Below are positions 29,611 through 37,553 of a DNA stretch of 64,000 bases, one piece after another. The translations under genes and the position numbers were made by a program. The stretch comes from Bacillus pseudomycoides (GTDB lineage Bacteria > Bacillota > Bacilli > Bacillales > Bacillaceae_G): contig NZ_CP064267.1 in the NCBI RefSeq assembly GCF_022811845.1, positions 62,001 through 126,000 of the forward strand, given 5' to 3'. The notes beneath the pieces are model-generated. The model made no database searches, was not told the origin of the DNA, and saw only the letters and a program-made list of their open reading frames with translations. The stretch's first letter is position 1. Each line of letters opens with the position of its first letter.

Positions 29611-29829
29611 ATGGCAATTATTATTAATATTGATGTGATGTTAGCAAAACGAAAAATGAGCGTAACGGAGCTTTCGGAGAGGGTTGGGATTACGATGGCG
29701 AATCTTTCCATTCTGAAAAATGGGAAAGCAAAAGCGGTTCGTTTTTCAACATTAGAAGCGATATGTAAGACTTTGGATTGTCAACCAGGTGATATTTTGG
29801 AGTACAAAAGCGACGAAGACACTCAATAA
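29611..29829 (+). CDS. YozG-type Cro/CI HTH protein (copy 1)
   Basis: 72 aa from ATG 29611 (GGTGGAGG upstream). Nearly the whole protein is one HTH domain: VTELSERVGITMANLSILKN, then ALCQPGDILEY-like C-terminal motif seen as TLDCQPGDILEYK. Coupled to the DUF2975 gene. Likely represses its own operon through the TTTATTG-N5-CGATAAA dyad. Confidence 0.92.
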   Translation: MAIIINIDVMLAKRKMSVTELSERVGITMANLSILKNGKAKAVRFSTLEAICKTLDCQPGDILEYKSDEDTQ

Positions 29830-29870
29830 AAACAGACAACAACTTTCTTCAACCAATGGGATTAGATAGT

Positions 29871-29902
29871 GAAATTAAGATGAAGGGATAGCGATTAAGC
29901 TA
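29871..29902 (+). terminator. Terminator of the DUF2975 operon
   Basis: AAGGGATAGC and GCTATCCCTT stem followed by CTCTGCG; 45 bp after the HTH gene. Confidence 0.75.
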
Positions 29903-30156
29903 TCCCTTCTCTGCGTTTATTATTGTTATTTAATTAGAGAATTCCATTGAGAATTGCATTGATATTAGTGACAAAAAATGTGATGTGATTTGCAATGTTT
30001 GCACCTCAAAAGGGAACCCGTTAATCTGAAATGGCTTCTTTTTATTTCATAAAATTGTCGGTTTTAAATAAAGATGTACCGTTTATAAGAAAGGCGTACC
30101 GTTTTGAAAAAAGATTAACTGTTTACAAAAAAGTTGCACCGTTTCAATTCCTTTTT

Positions 30157-30200
30157 ATTTCGCTCTTTATGTGATATATTTATCACATAAAGAGCGAAAT
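30157..30200 (+). promoter_or_regulatory. Perfect 20-bp inverted repeat before the DUF3796 gene
   Basis: ATTTCGCTCTTTATGTGATA and its exact complement separated by TATT, 12 bp before the ribosome site AAAGGAG. No T tract follows. It could be an operator for the HTH protein encoded two genes on, or an mRNA hairpin that controls translation. Confidence 0.8.
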
Positions 30201-30221
30201 ATATCACAAAGGAGATCTTAT

Positions 30222-30595
30222 ATGAAGAACAAATTATCTTACTTAGGGTTTATTGGTTTTTGGCACCTTTCTCATTTTTAAGTGAAAATTCGTTTTCTCC
30301 TTACTATTATTTCCTTTTCTTTTTCTTCTTTTTATACACAAAAGTTATACCAGATGAGCTTTTTATACTGCATATTCGCATGGCCGCTACAAGGGCATTT
30401 TTTGTAACACTAGTATCTGGTAGTATACTACTCTTAAGTGTTTCTATTTTTGAAAATGTACATGTAATTCGTTTATTTGTTGCACTTTCAACTTTAATAC
30501 CGTTAGGAACTTTTCTAATTAATTTAGAAATATTTGAACGTAGAGAAAAGAAAGGGATGCAGGATGACGCTGATTACTCGGATGAAAGAATATAG
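30222..30595 (+). pseudogene. DUF3796-like membrane protein, frameshift in a T run
   Basis: ATG 30222 behind AAAGGAGATC gives MKNKLSYLGFIGF and then stops (WHLSHF). One extra T in the run 30257-30261 would join it to LAPFSFLSENSFSPYYYFLF and on to 30595, giving about 124 aa with three hydrophobic helices. MKNKLSYLGFIGF is the usual start of DUF3796 proteins, which precede an HTH gene like the one here. Homopolymer slippage: mutation, phase variation or sequencing error. Confidence 0.75.
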
Positions 30596-30764
30596 GGTAA
30601 AGTTAAATATGTCCCAAGAAGATTTAGCTAATAAGGTTGGAGTTAGAAGAGAAACAATTGGTAATCTCGAAAACGGAAAATATAACCCTTCATTAAAATT
30701 GGCTTACGATATTGCAAAAGTTTTAAAAGCACCCATTGAAGTGTTATTTTGGTTTGAAGACTAG
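30564..30764 (+). CDS. Xre-family HTH regulator
   Basis: 66 aa from ATG 30564, overlapping the end of the DUF3796 frame. HTH seen in LNMSQEDLANKVGVRRETIGNLENGKYNPS; ends IEVLFWFED, typical of short Bacillus Xre regulators. Likely controls its own operon, perhaps through the 20-bp inverted repeat upstream. Confidence 0.92.
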   Translation: MTLITRMKEYRVKLNMSQEDLANKVGVRRETIGNLENGKYNPSLKLAYDIAKVLKAPIEVLFWFED

Positions 30765-31009
30765 TTTAATTTTAGTACAAGTAAGTAAACTTTTGTAATA
30801 GATATGTCCATGAGTTTTGATCCATCTTTTTTATAAAAACTAAATAAGTCCTTATAGCTAAAGAAACCATTTTGACCAATCTTTGTTCAAAAAAGGGTTC
30901 CTTTTATGTATTGCTAAATCGAGCTTCCATCAACATTTAAAATTAAACTTTATTTCAAAGCTACAAATGGTTTCTTTTTATTTATCATAAATTAAGGGTT
31001 TATGAGGTA

Positions 31010-31039
31010 TTTTTAATCAAACTTTATTCGAAACCTACA
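31010..31039 (-). repeat. Solitary mini-Tn7-like terminus
   Basis: TTTTTAATCAAACTTTATTC followed by GAAACCTACA, the inverted-type terminal site, without a partner end. The identical 30-bp terminus recurs at 63201-63231. A GC-rich gene remnant begins at the next base, so this end marks a sharp boundary. Confidence 0.7.
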
Positions 31040-31040
31040 C

Positions 31041-31169
31041 CCGGAGAAAGTCCGCGAGGCGGCTAAATGGCTAGACGATCGTGGAGCCCGGCATATCACC
31101 GGAGGGGTGCAGGTTCCGCCCTCAGGTATCGGTAAGTCGGAGTCTTACACATACTATAGTGGTGAGTAG
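31041..31169 (+). pseudogene. Fragment of an NAD(P)-binding imine-reductase-like protein
   Basis: A GC-rich patch in AT-rich DNA whose frame reads PEKVREAAKWLDDRGARH, ITGGVQVPPSGIGKSE, SYTYYSGE, stop. The pattern A.W...RG..y..GGi.vpP..IG.....yYSG belongs to the middle of 6-phosphogluconate dehydrogenase-like imine reductases. No start and no catalytic C-terminal domain. Its left edge is the terminus of a mini-Tn7-like element. Confidence 0.6.
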
Positions 31170-31231
31170 TTCAAAGTGATAATATGTTATGAATTGGAAA
31201 ACAATAGTGCTTAAGAAAGGAATGATTGCGA

Positions 31232-31621
31232 ATGTCTGTGAAAAAGTGGTTAACTGGACTGGTCGTTTTGCTTACGATGATTGTGGTTGTGACAACTCCA
31301 GGCTCACTCAGTGTATTTGCCGAATCCGGTGTCGTAACACAGCCTATTGAGTCAGTGAAAGTGATTGAGGTCGAGTTGAACGATGATTACTTTAATCCGA
31401 ACGTCATTACTATTCCGATTGGAAGAACGACAACGTTGATATTGAAAAACCAAGGTAAGAAAGATCACACCTTCACAGTGGAAAAGCTCAGAATTGACGC
31501 CGTAGTCCAGCCGGGAAAAGAAAAAACCATTACCGTGAATCCTAAAAATTCCGGTACACATGAACTGATATGTCGGTACCATTTCCTGAAAGGAATGAAT
31601 GGAAAAGTAATAGTCAAATAA
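31232..31621 (+). CDS. Secreted cupredoxin-domain protein
   Basis: 129 aa; signal peptide with a hydrophobic stretch (WLTGLVVLLTMIVVVTT) and cleavage near VFAES. The mature part is a cupredoxin fold with likely copper ligands His (KDHTFTV), Cys (ELICRYH), His and Met (FLKGMNGK), the type 1 pattern H...C-x2-H-x4-M. Base composition is higher in GC than nearby DNA, as is the remnant before it. A TTG at 31226 is an alternative start. May bind copper outside the cell; no partner enzyme adjoins it. Confidence 0.82.
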   Translation: MSVKKWLTGLVVLLTMIVVVTTPGSLSVFAESGVVTQPIESVKVIEVELNDDYFNPNVITIPIGRTTTLILKNQGKKDHTFTVEKLRIDAVVQPGKEKTITVNPKNSGTHELICRYHFLKGMNGKVIVK

Positions 31622-31656
31622 CAAGCAGGGCCAATCGGGCCTTGCTTGTTTAATAA
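31621..31656 (+). terminator. Terminator after the cupredoxin gene
   Basis: ACAAGCAGGGCC pairs with GGGCCTTGCTTGT across an AATC loop (one bulge), then TTAAT. Confidence 0.75.
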
Positions 31657-31683
31657 GCAATGGTAACTTCATGAAAATACAAC

Positions 31684-31733
31684 TAGCAGGGGAATCACTT
31701 ATCTGAATAAGTGTCATTCCTGCTTTTTCTTAT
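31684..31733. terminator. Terminator-like hairpin
   Basis: AGCAGGGGAAT with ATTCCTGCT enclosing CTTAT...ATAAG, followed by TTTTTCTT on the plus strand; on the minus strand it follows the 559-aa gene. Confidence 0.7.
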
Positions 31734-31753
31734 TGATGTGATACAGCTATTTC

Positions 31754-33433
31754 TTACATCGTTTCAATGATTTTCTGTCTCTCATACCATTTTGTTAATT
31801 TTTCTTTCACGTTTTTGGATAGTCGTTTCATCTTTTGATTACAGAATCTTGATAAAGTAGCAGGGGATAGTCCTATTTCATCTGCAATTTCACGCATAGT
31901 GACATGTTTCTTTGTATGTGTGTACATGATTTTTTCACGTATCATCTGCTCCAATTCATCTGCACTATAAGATGTTTGTTCTTTTTCAGGTACTTTAGGT
32001 ACTTCAAGTACATCAGCTGATTTTTTCTTTACAAGATTTTCTGTATTATTCATTAATTCTTCTGGTGGTAAAATGATAATCCCTAATTTTAAGTAATAAT
32101 TTTTAAACCAGTTTCTTTTCCCTAAAATAGATTCATCAATTTCCTCGCTATAAGCCCAATGTGAAATCACTTTTTCTTTTTCTAAATCCATTAGAACCGT
32201 TTCTAATTGTTCTCGAATACGATTTGAACGTCCATTTTGATCGATTCCCATAACTGCTAATAGTCCCTTATCTCCGCCAATAGAATACGGTCTTTGTAAA
32301 TTACTATATCTTTGGCGAATTCTCCATTGCCAGGTGAGATAACGGATGAGTCTCTTGTGGTATTTATGTCTGTAGCTATTATACTCAAGTGCTTTTTTTG
32401 ACAGTAATGCAGTCGTGCTACTTGAACCATATAAGTAACTTGATAAGAAGCTTCCTGGCTTTATTCTGCAAGATTCAATCCCCATATATTCATTCGTATT
32501 TTTGTCTCTCCAAAGAACAACGGAATCTAAAACAAATAGTCTTTTAATTACTTCACGCTTCACTTCAAAGCGTTCACCTGGCTCAGCACGATCGTTTAAT
32601 ACAACTACCTCATTATCATCATTTAGATAAATAAAGATACTTGCTAATGCTGCAATACGCTTTGCAATCTTTATTTTATCTTCCGCACGAAAGTATTCAA
32701 TACCATTGGCAGTTGCTTTGGGAATATTACACATATCTAGCACTTGTTCATATGAGAAATCAATAAACTCATCAGGAGACTGGGCTTGGTTTAACCATTG
32801 AATGGTAATGGCGTCTAAACAGTCTGCTGTTAAGTCATCCATATTACTAATGACACCATCCACAAGTGTGCTCCATCGTGATGCCTCATCCCTATTGATG
32901 AGCCTTAAATCTTCATCTTTATGTGAGGAAAGTTGTGCTACACCGTTTGCATTTTTCGCTTCTATTGGATATACCTTCAACTTTGTTGCTTCATCTTCTT
33001 CAAAGTTGTTCTTTGCGATTCCATCTCGCAGTTGATAATACACAGCCGAATTATTCACTTCGAAGTATTCATCGTGTGGTACATCAACATTTAAACTTGG
33101 TTCGTTTATTACAGAACTCTGTTTCTCTATTACAGTTTCATACTCGAACTCTTGTTCAATAATTTTTCCTATCGTACGCTCGATTTCAACCTTATATGTT
33201 TCAAGGTTCGCATAAATTTGTAATAAAGATATACCTTGTTCCTGTTGCTGGCCGAGCCAAGAAACGAGGGCAGAGAAGGAAGGGGAAACATTGGCTGAAG
33301 TAACAATCTTGTCATGATTTGCTTCCACTTCTTGATAATATTTATTCCATTTAGACCACAGCTGCTGATTCCCTTGATATATAGGTGCAGATAACACGAG
33401 TGCATCTCTAAACAGTTGAAGTATTTTGTCCAT
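31754..33433 (-). CDS. Large HTH protein, possible replication or iteron-associated protein
   Basis: 559 aa, no recognised family with certainty. The N-terminal part is helical and acidic; the middle (about 190-460) is rich in Arg/Tyr/Trp (SYRHKYHKRLIRYLTWQWRI), as in plasmid initiators with winged-helix domains; the C terminus has a clear HTH (VTMREIADEIGLSPATLSRF). RBS GGAGGTTG before the ATG. Three copies of the 20-bp iteron (33481-33805) lie directly upstream, and ten more precede the 562-aa gene at 37.5 kb, so the two genes probably belong to one replication or maintenance system. Confidence 0.6.
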   Translation of the reverse strand: MDKILQLFRDALVLSAPIYQGNQQLWSKWNKYYQEVEANHDKIVTSANVSPSFSALVSWLGQQQEQGISLLQIYANLETYKVEIERTIGKIIEQEFEYETVIEKQSSVINEPSLNVDVPHDEYFEVNNSAVYYQLRDGIAKNNFEEDEATKLKVYPIEAKNANGVAQLSSHKDEDLRLINRDEASRWSTLVDGVISNMDDLTADCLDAITIQWLNQAQSPDEFIDFSYEQVLDMCNIPKATANGIEYFRAEDKIKIAKRIAALASIFIYLNDDNEVVVLNDRAEPGERFEVKREVIKRLFVLDSVVLWRDKNTNEYMGIESCRIKPGSFLSSYLYGSSSTTALLSKKALEYNSYRHKYHKRLIRYLTWQWRIRQRYSNLQRPYSIGGDKGLLAVMGIDQNGRSNRIREQLETVLMDLEKEKVISHWAYSEEIDESILGKRNWFKNYYLKLGIIILPPEELMNNTENLVKKKSADVLEVPKVPEKEQTSYSADELEQMIREKIMYTHTKKHVTMREIADEIGLSPATLSRFCNQKMKRLSKNVKEKLTKWYERQKIIETM

Positions 33434-33480
33434 ACTCTATATCAACCTCCTTAAAACAAACTACATTCATAATATGAAAT

Positions 33481-33805
33481 GGTATAGCCGTATCCTGGCA
33501 GTATACGCAAAAATGAAATATTATCAGAACAATCAGTTTTATAATATCTTTGACATCAATAGTTTTCTTATTGTTTCAAACGCATATACCGAAAACAATC
33601 TCTATATTTCATTATATAAGACAGATTTCATTTGTAAAATTACTATCTTACACTATGGCAGAGAAACACGAAACCCTATAGCGATATCTTGGTCACATTT
33701 CACATTGTTCTATTTGTGCTACTTTTGTAGGAACTTCCGATTTCTACGCCTTAACAGGCATTTCATGTACAACAATCATGAAATCTTATAGCGGTATCCA
33801 GGTAG
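33481..33805 (+). repeat. Three iterons upstream of the 559-aa gene
   Basis: Variants of TTATAGCGGTATCCTGGTAG at 33483, 33676 and 33785, all on the plus strand. Same motif and same orientation as the ten-copy set at 35273-37373. Confidence 0.85.
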
Positions 33806-33830
33806 TTTGCCATTACTGTTTCATTAAAAA

Positions 33831-33880
33831 AAAGCGGATTACATATTAAATATTGCTAATATGTAATCCGCTTTTTTCAT
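33831..33880. terminator. Strong bidirectional terminator
   Basis: AAAAGCGGATTACATATTA and its complement (20-bp stem) flanked by A and T runs, between the iterons and bcrC (minus strand end). Confidence 0.9.
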
Positions 33881-33925
33881 TTTAGGTTTTGGTACTATGT
33901 AATTCTTCTATAAAACTATATATAC

Positions 33926-34525
33926 TCAAAAGTCTTTCGAATTGTTTTTCATTGGGATAACATGTTGCTCCATTCTTTCATAAATCCCCAATAATTGCTT
34001 AATGAAAGAAAGCTTTGGTGCTATCCAATACACAAATAAGGCTGAAATAATGCCTACAAGAGCTCCTGTAACAACATCGATAGGGTAGTGAACACCTACC
34101 CAAATACGGGAGATGGCTACACAAAATGCAAGCATAAGCCATAACCATCCTTCCTTTTTACGAACAAGCCAGATAGAAAAGCAAATAGAAAAAAATAAAA
34201 TCGTATGGTCACTTGGAAATGAATTATCGATTTCATGCTCAACAAGTTGATTAACCTTTGGAAGTACTGCAAATGGCTGATAATGAGAATGAAATTGACC
34301 AACTATCTTTCCAATGATTTCAGCGACAATGAATGCTAGTCCACCTTGAATAATCATCATTCTATTTTTGTTGTTTCGGGTAAACCAATATATAAGAACA
34401 CCCAAGACCAAAGCATATAACATATATTCGGCAACAAAAACCATAATTGGATTTAGGGATGAATATTGTTTCCCTAGATCATTAATCCATCGAAAAGCAT
34501 CGATATTAAACTGCGAAAACGACAT
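33926..34525 (-). CDS. bcrC: BcrC-type undecaprenyl-diphosphatase (PAP2 family)
   Basis: 199-aa membrane phosphatase that recycles undecaprenyl diphosphate and confers bacitracin resistance. PAP2 motifs: C1 as KIVGQFHSHYQPFAVLP, C2 FPSDHT, C3 SRIWVGVHYPIDV with the catalytic His. Five to six helices, normal length. RBS GGAGG nine bases before the ATG. Extra to any chromosomal copy. PhoP-box-like repeats lie about 140 bp upstream. Confidence 0.88.
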   Translation of the reverse strand: MSFSQFNIDAFRWINDLGKQYSSLNPIMVFVAEYMLYALVLGVLIYWFTRNNKNRMMIIQGGLAFIVAEIIGKIVGQFHSHYQPFAVLPKVNQLVEHEIDNSFPSDHTILFFSICFSIWLVRKKEGWLWLMLAFCVAISRIWVGVHYPIDVVTGALVGIISALFVYWIAPKLSFIKQLLGIYERMEQHVIPMKNNSKDF

Positions 34526-34662
34526 GTTTAAATTCCTCCAATCATTGAAATTTCAAATCTAAAAACACATCACACATATCCAGATATTCAATTATTTATA
34601 TTAGGGAAGGGAAAAACCTGAAACTCATATTTCCATTGTAGGAAAGCTATTTTAAATGCTTC

Positions 34663-34690
34663 TTAACCTTTTCTTAACAATTTCTTAACA
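34663..34690 (+). promoter_or_regulatory. Three TTAACA-type repeats with 11-bp period
   Basis: TTAACC-N5-TTAACA-N5-TTAACA matches the spacing of Bacillus PhoP boxes. Upstream of bcrC, but in the orientation opposite to that gene's coding strand. PhoP control of a plasmid envelope gene is only suggested. Confidence 0.4.
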
Positions 34691-34702
34691 TTAACAAATA
34701 AA

Positions 34703-34727
34703 CCTTACAACGATCACGTTGTAAGGC
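34703..34727. terminator. Palindromic hairpin
   Basis: CCTTACAACG and CGTTGTAAGG around ATCA, then CTTT. No gene adjoins on the plus strand; it may be a leftover terminator or an operator. Confidence 0.5.
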
Positions 34728-34920
34728 TTTACATTCATATATTGGAAAGTCTATCTCAACTTTTAGGTGAGTTGATAGAACTGATTTTTGAAATGACTTC
34801 TCTTTACAAATATGAGTAACGTTTAGGGATGAAATCGGGGAATCACGTTCAATTATATGGTTAGATCATCTATAATTGTAAACTAAACTTCACATGAAGT
34901 ATTGGCTTACTTCATTGCTA

Positions 34921-35090
34921 CTAAAGCAAGAAATACGCAAATGTAAACTGAGTAATAACATGTGCTAAAGCATGTGCGATTATCGCATATTGCAATCCTA
35001 ACTTTTGATACAACCAACCAAAAAGTATGCCAGGAACGCCGTTTAGCAAGAAGCAGCGTATCAAGATAAGGGCGTTCAAACCAACAACAA
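34921..35090 (-). pseudogene. C-terminal fragment of a CPBP-family membrane protease
   Basis: Frame on the minus strand: NALILIRCFLLNGVPGILFG, then WLYQKLGLQYAIIAHALAHV and TQFTFAYFLL, stop at 34921. This is the C-terminal part of CPBP/CAAX-type intramembrane proteases (NG.pGi.FG.lY...G...Ai.aH...H). The N-terminal catalytic motifs are gone; the left limit of homology falls where element C begins. Confidence 0.65.
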
Positions 35091-35097
35091 CAAAATG

Positions 35098-35244
35098 TGT
35101 GAATTTATAATATAGTCCCGATGTTTGTAAGAAAGACGCGAAGTTTTGAACAAAGTTACGATGTTTATAAAAAAGATGCGATGCTTTATCTCTTCAATCA
35201 AATAATTCTAAATATGTTTTGATTAAACCTTGTTATAAAACAAA
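35098..35244 (+). mobile_element. Mini-Tn7-like element C (about 150 bp, no cargo)
   Basis: Begins TGTGAATTTATAATATAG and carries four units with 20-bp period (TTTATAAAAAAGATGCGATG is the last, 35164-35183). Only 33 bp later an inverted-type site TTTTGATTAAACCTTGTTAT starts; the expected ACA is degenerate. Either an internal-deletion derivative or the remains of two ends. It interrupts or abuts the CPBP gene fragment. Confidence 0.6.
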
Positions 35245-35529
35245 ATATTCATTTATAAATTCAAAACACAATCTTATAGCGGTATCCTGGCAGGTTACAC
35301 TCTTAATTCGAAACGACAGTTCCCTAATAGCCTTTCAAAAATCAATATCTAAAAAAATTTAAAAGTCCGGTTAACCCTTGATATAAAAGGACTTTCTCTC
35401 AAAACTAAGTTTCAAAACACCACCTTATAGTGATATCCTGGTAGGTTGCACCTACCTCTTGAAACGTGAATTTCCCTTTGGCGTTTCAAGAATATACATC
35501 CCCCAAAAATCTTTTAAATCCTTGATATA

Positions 35530-36499
35530 TGTGGCTTTAAAACAAAGTTTGATAATTTGTAAAAAAGTTTGATCAAAAATCCTGTGTTGATGTGCAGGAT
35601 TTTTTCTTGTTCCGCAATCGGGCCAGATTGTTGAATATTTGTTATAATAAAGGAGAGTACAGAAAATTTCCACTTTTCTGTCTCATCGCCTGGCAAAAGT
35701 ACAAAAAAAGCACAAGAGGCCTGAGAAACAGTGGGAAGGTCGAAAGAATTGGTCATTTTGTTGAGTGAAAAAAGTTTGTTCAATTTTGTAAAAGTGAGGG
35801 AATGCTTATGTCATCTTATTTCTTTGAAAACGGGTTACATGGGGAAAATGCTCATGTTGACCCCTTGGAGGTGTTTGAGGGTTTACGGTGGGAGATGGCT
35901 GGGGAAAAACCCGCAAACTGTCCATATTCAGTGTGGCAGATTCTAAACCATATGATTTTCTGGCAAGATTTCTATCTTGCCTACCTTAAAGGTAGGGTGC
36001 CCAATCATCCAGAACATGACGAAGACTCATGGCCCGATGAAACAGCTCCGTCATATAAAACCGAGTGGAGTGACACTCTTTTTCTATTCAGTAAGGGGCT
36101 AAAGGAAGCTGAAAACGAAGCAAAAAAAGATTTAAATGAACTGAAAGACGCGGGATTGGAAAGGACTCGTGGTGACCTTTTAGCCACTCTTATGGCACAC
36201 AACAGTTATCATACCGGACAGGTAGCACTGATTCGGCAATTAATTGGAGAATGGCCTCCACCTTCTTGGTGATACTTGGTAGCTAACCGGTTACCGTTTT
36301 CATTTTGAAAGTTCAACAATCGAGCTCGATTGTTGAGCAACATAGATAGGAAATGACCAAACTTTTTTATAAAAGAATGAACCAACTGAAAATATTAAGA
36401 GCGTGTTTTGATCAATCTTTTTTTTAAACACGCTCTTTTCTATGATCGTTTATCAAGGTTATTAGTATCAATTTGATTAAACTTTATTTTAAAGCAACA
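35530..36499 (+). mobile_element. Mini-Tn7-like element D with 5-bp target duplication (DinB cargo)
   Basis: Starts TGTGGCTTTAAAACAAAGTT and ends with the complement of TGTTGCTTTAAAATAAAGTT. The left side has two tandem sites (20-bp period); the right side has three inverted sites at about 36354, 36413 and 36474. ATATA occurs on both sides (35525-35529 and 36500-36504). Because it sits in a repeated sequence the empty site CCTTGATATAAAAGG is visible in other copies (35366, 36926), so the insertion and its duplication are certain. 970 bp, no transposase; cargo is a DinB-like gene. A terminator (35579-35605) follows the tandem sites, and the palindrome TCAACAATCGAG/CTCGATTGTTGA lies at 36313-36336. 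Confidence 0.92.
35808..36272 (+). CDS. DinB-like metal-binding four-helix protein
   Basis: 154 aa from ATG 35808 (GTGAGGGA eight bases upstream; the ATG at 35802 is too close). DinB_2-type helical bundle with conserved His ligands in ILNHMIFWQDFY (about residue 48) and MAHNSYHTGQVALIRQ (about 130-134). These proteins are often thiol-dependent enzymes or stress proteins of unknown substrate. Only cargo of element D. Confidence 0.85.
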   Translation: MSSYFFENGLHGENAHVDPLEVFEGLRWEMAGEKPANCPYSVWQILNHMIFWQDFYLAYLKGRVPNHPEHDEDSWPDETAPSYKTEWSDTLFLFSKGLKEAENEAKKDLNELKDAGLERTRGDLLATLMAHNSYHTGQVALIRQLIGEWPPPSW

Positions 36500-37553
36500 A
36501 TATAAAAGGGTTCTCACTCAAAATAAGATTACAAACTGCGAAATCTTATAGCGGTATCCTGGCAGATTGCAACTCCATTTTGAAACGACAATGCTCCTTT
36601 AACGTTTCAAAAATCGATAAAACCGGTTAACCCTTGGTAAAAAAGGACTTTCTCTTAAAACTAGATTCCAAAACACCACCTAGCGATATCTTGGCAGAAT
36701 ACAACTCCTATTGAATCGTAAACCTTCCTTTGGTGTTTCAAGAATATACATCCCAAAAAACCTTTTAAATCCTTGATATGAAAGGATCCTCACTCAAAAT
36801 ATGATCATAAAGCATGAAATCTTATAGCGGTATCCTGGTAGTTTACAACTCCATTTTGAAACGACAATGCTCTTTTTGTGTTTCACAAATACATTTCTAA
36901 AAAAATTTTAAAAACCCGGTAAAACCTTGATATAAAAGGATTTTTACTCAAAAATAGATTTCAATGTGAACTATCTTATAGCGGTATCTCGGTAGAAACT
37001 CCCTTTAACAAAAACGCCTCAATCCCTTATACATCAAGGGATTGAGGCGTTTTCTTAATAAATCGTCATTTCACAAAACATGAAACGCTCTAGCGGTATA
37101 GTGGTAGCAATTCGTTTCAAACATGAAACGCTTATAGCGGTATCCCGGTAGTAAGAATTTCGCCAACTCCCTTGAAAATCCTTATACACCAAGGTCTTTC
37201 ATGCCTTTCATCCAAAATAACTCGTTTCATAAAATATGAAACGTTATAGCGGTATCTCGGTAGTAAGAATTTGATTCAAGTCTTAGAAATCCCATTATAT
37301 CAACCTTTTAGGCGTATTATTCGATTTTTCGTTTCGTTTCATCATTAAAAAATGGTATAGCGGTATCGTGGTCATAAAAAAAATTTACCAATCTTTGAAT
37401 CCCTTGGGGCACAAGGGATTCAGAGCCGTTTCATCGTTTCGTATTTCCTCTTAAAGAGCCACCATTCAGCAAAATTCGATTTGATATAATCAAAAATGAT
37501 ATTTTATATCCTATTTTGGTAAACATTACATTGAATGAATGGAGGTGAAAAAG

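Larger units (their letters stand above)
30056..30965 (+). mobile_element. Mini-Tn7-like element B (DUF3796/HTH cargo)
   Basis: Begins TGTCGGTTTTAAATAAAG and has four tandem units with exact 20-bp period (for example TTTACAAAAAAGTTGCACCG) to about 30142. The opposite end has three inverted sites near 30815, 30870 and 30945 and finishes TTATTTCAAAGCTACA at 30965. Cargo: frameshifted DUF3796 gene and an HTH gene. A 27-bp imperfect direct repeat (AAATGGYTTCTTTTTATTT...) abuts both ends outside the element (about 30029-30055 and 30965-30993), longer than the 5 bp expected. Confidence 0.78.
35273..37373 (+). repeat. Ten-copy iteron array upstream of the 562-aa gene
   Basis: Copies of TTATAGCGGTATCCTGGTAG (with changes) at about 35274, 35425, 36546, 36679, 36822, 36976, 37089, 37132, 37245 and 37354, all on the plus strand. 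The upstream six are embedded in a larger repeat of about 140 bp that also shares TTTTGAAACGACAATGCTC, CCTTGATATAAAAGG and ACTCAAAA. Later copies are preceded by ATGAAAC. Element D interrupts the array after the second copy. Typical of replication iterons or a centromere. Confidence 0.85.

Noticed and set aside
33426..33791. 121-codon plus-strand frame over the three iterons
   Set aside because: Covers regulatory repeats upstream of the 559-aa gene, with no ribosome site or recognisable domain.
36975..37373. Possible CRISPR array
   Set aside because: The repeat unit is conserved only over about 20 bp, spacers vary from 20 to over 100 bp and share sequence with one another, and no cas gene is present; iterons fit better.
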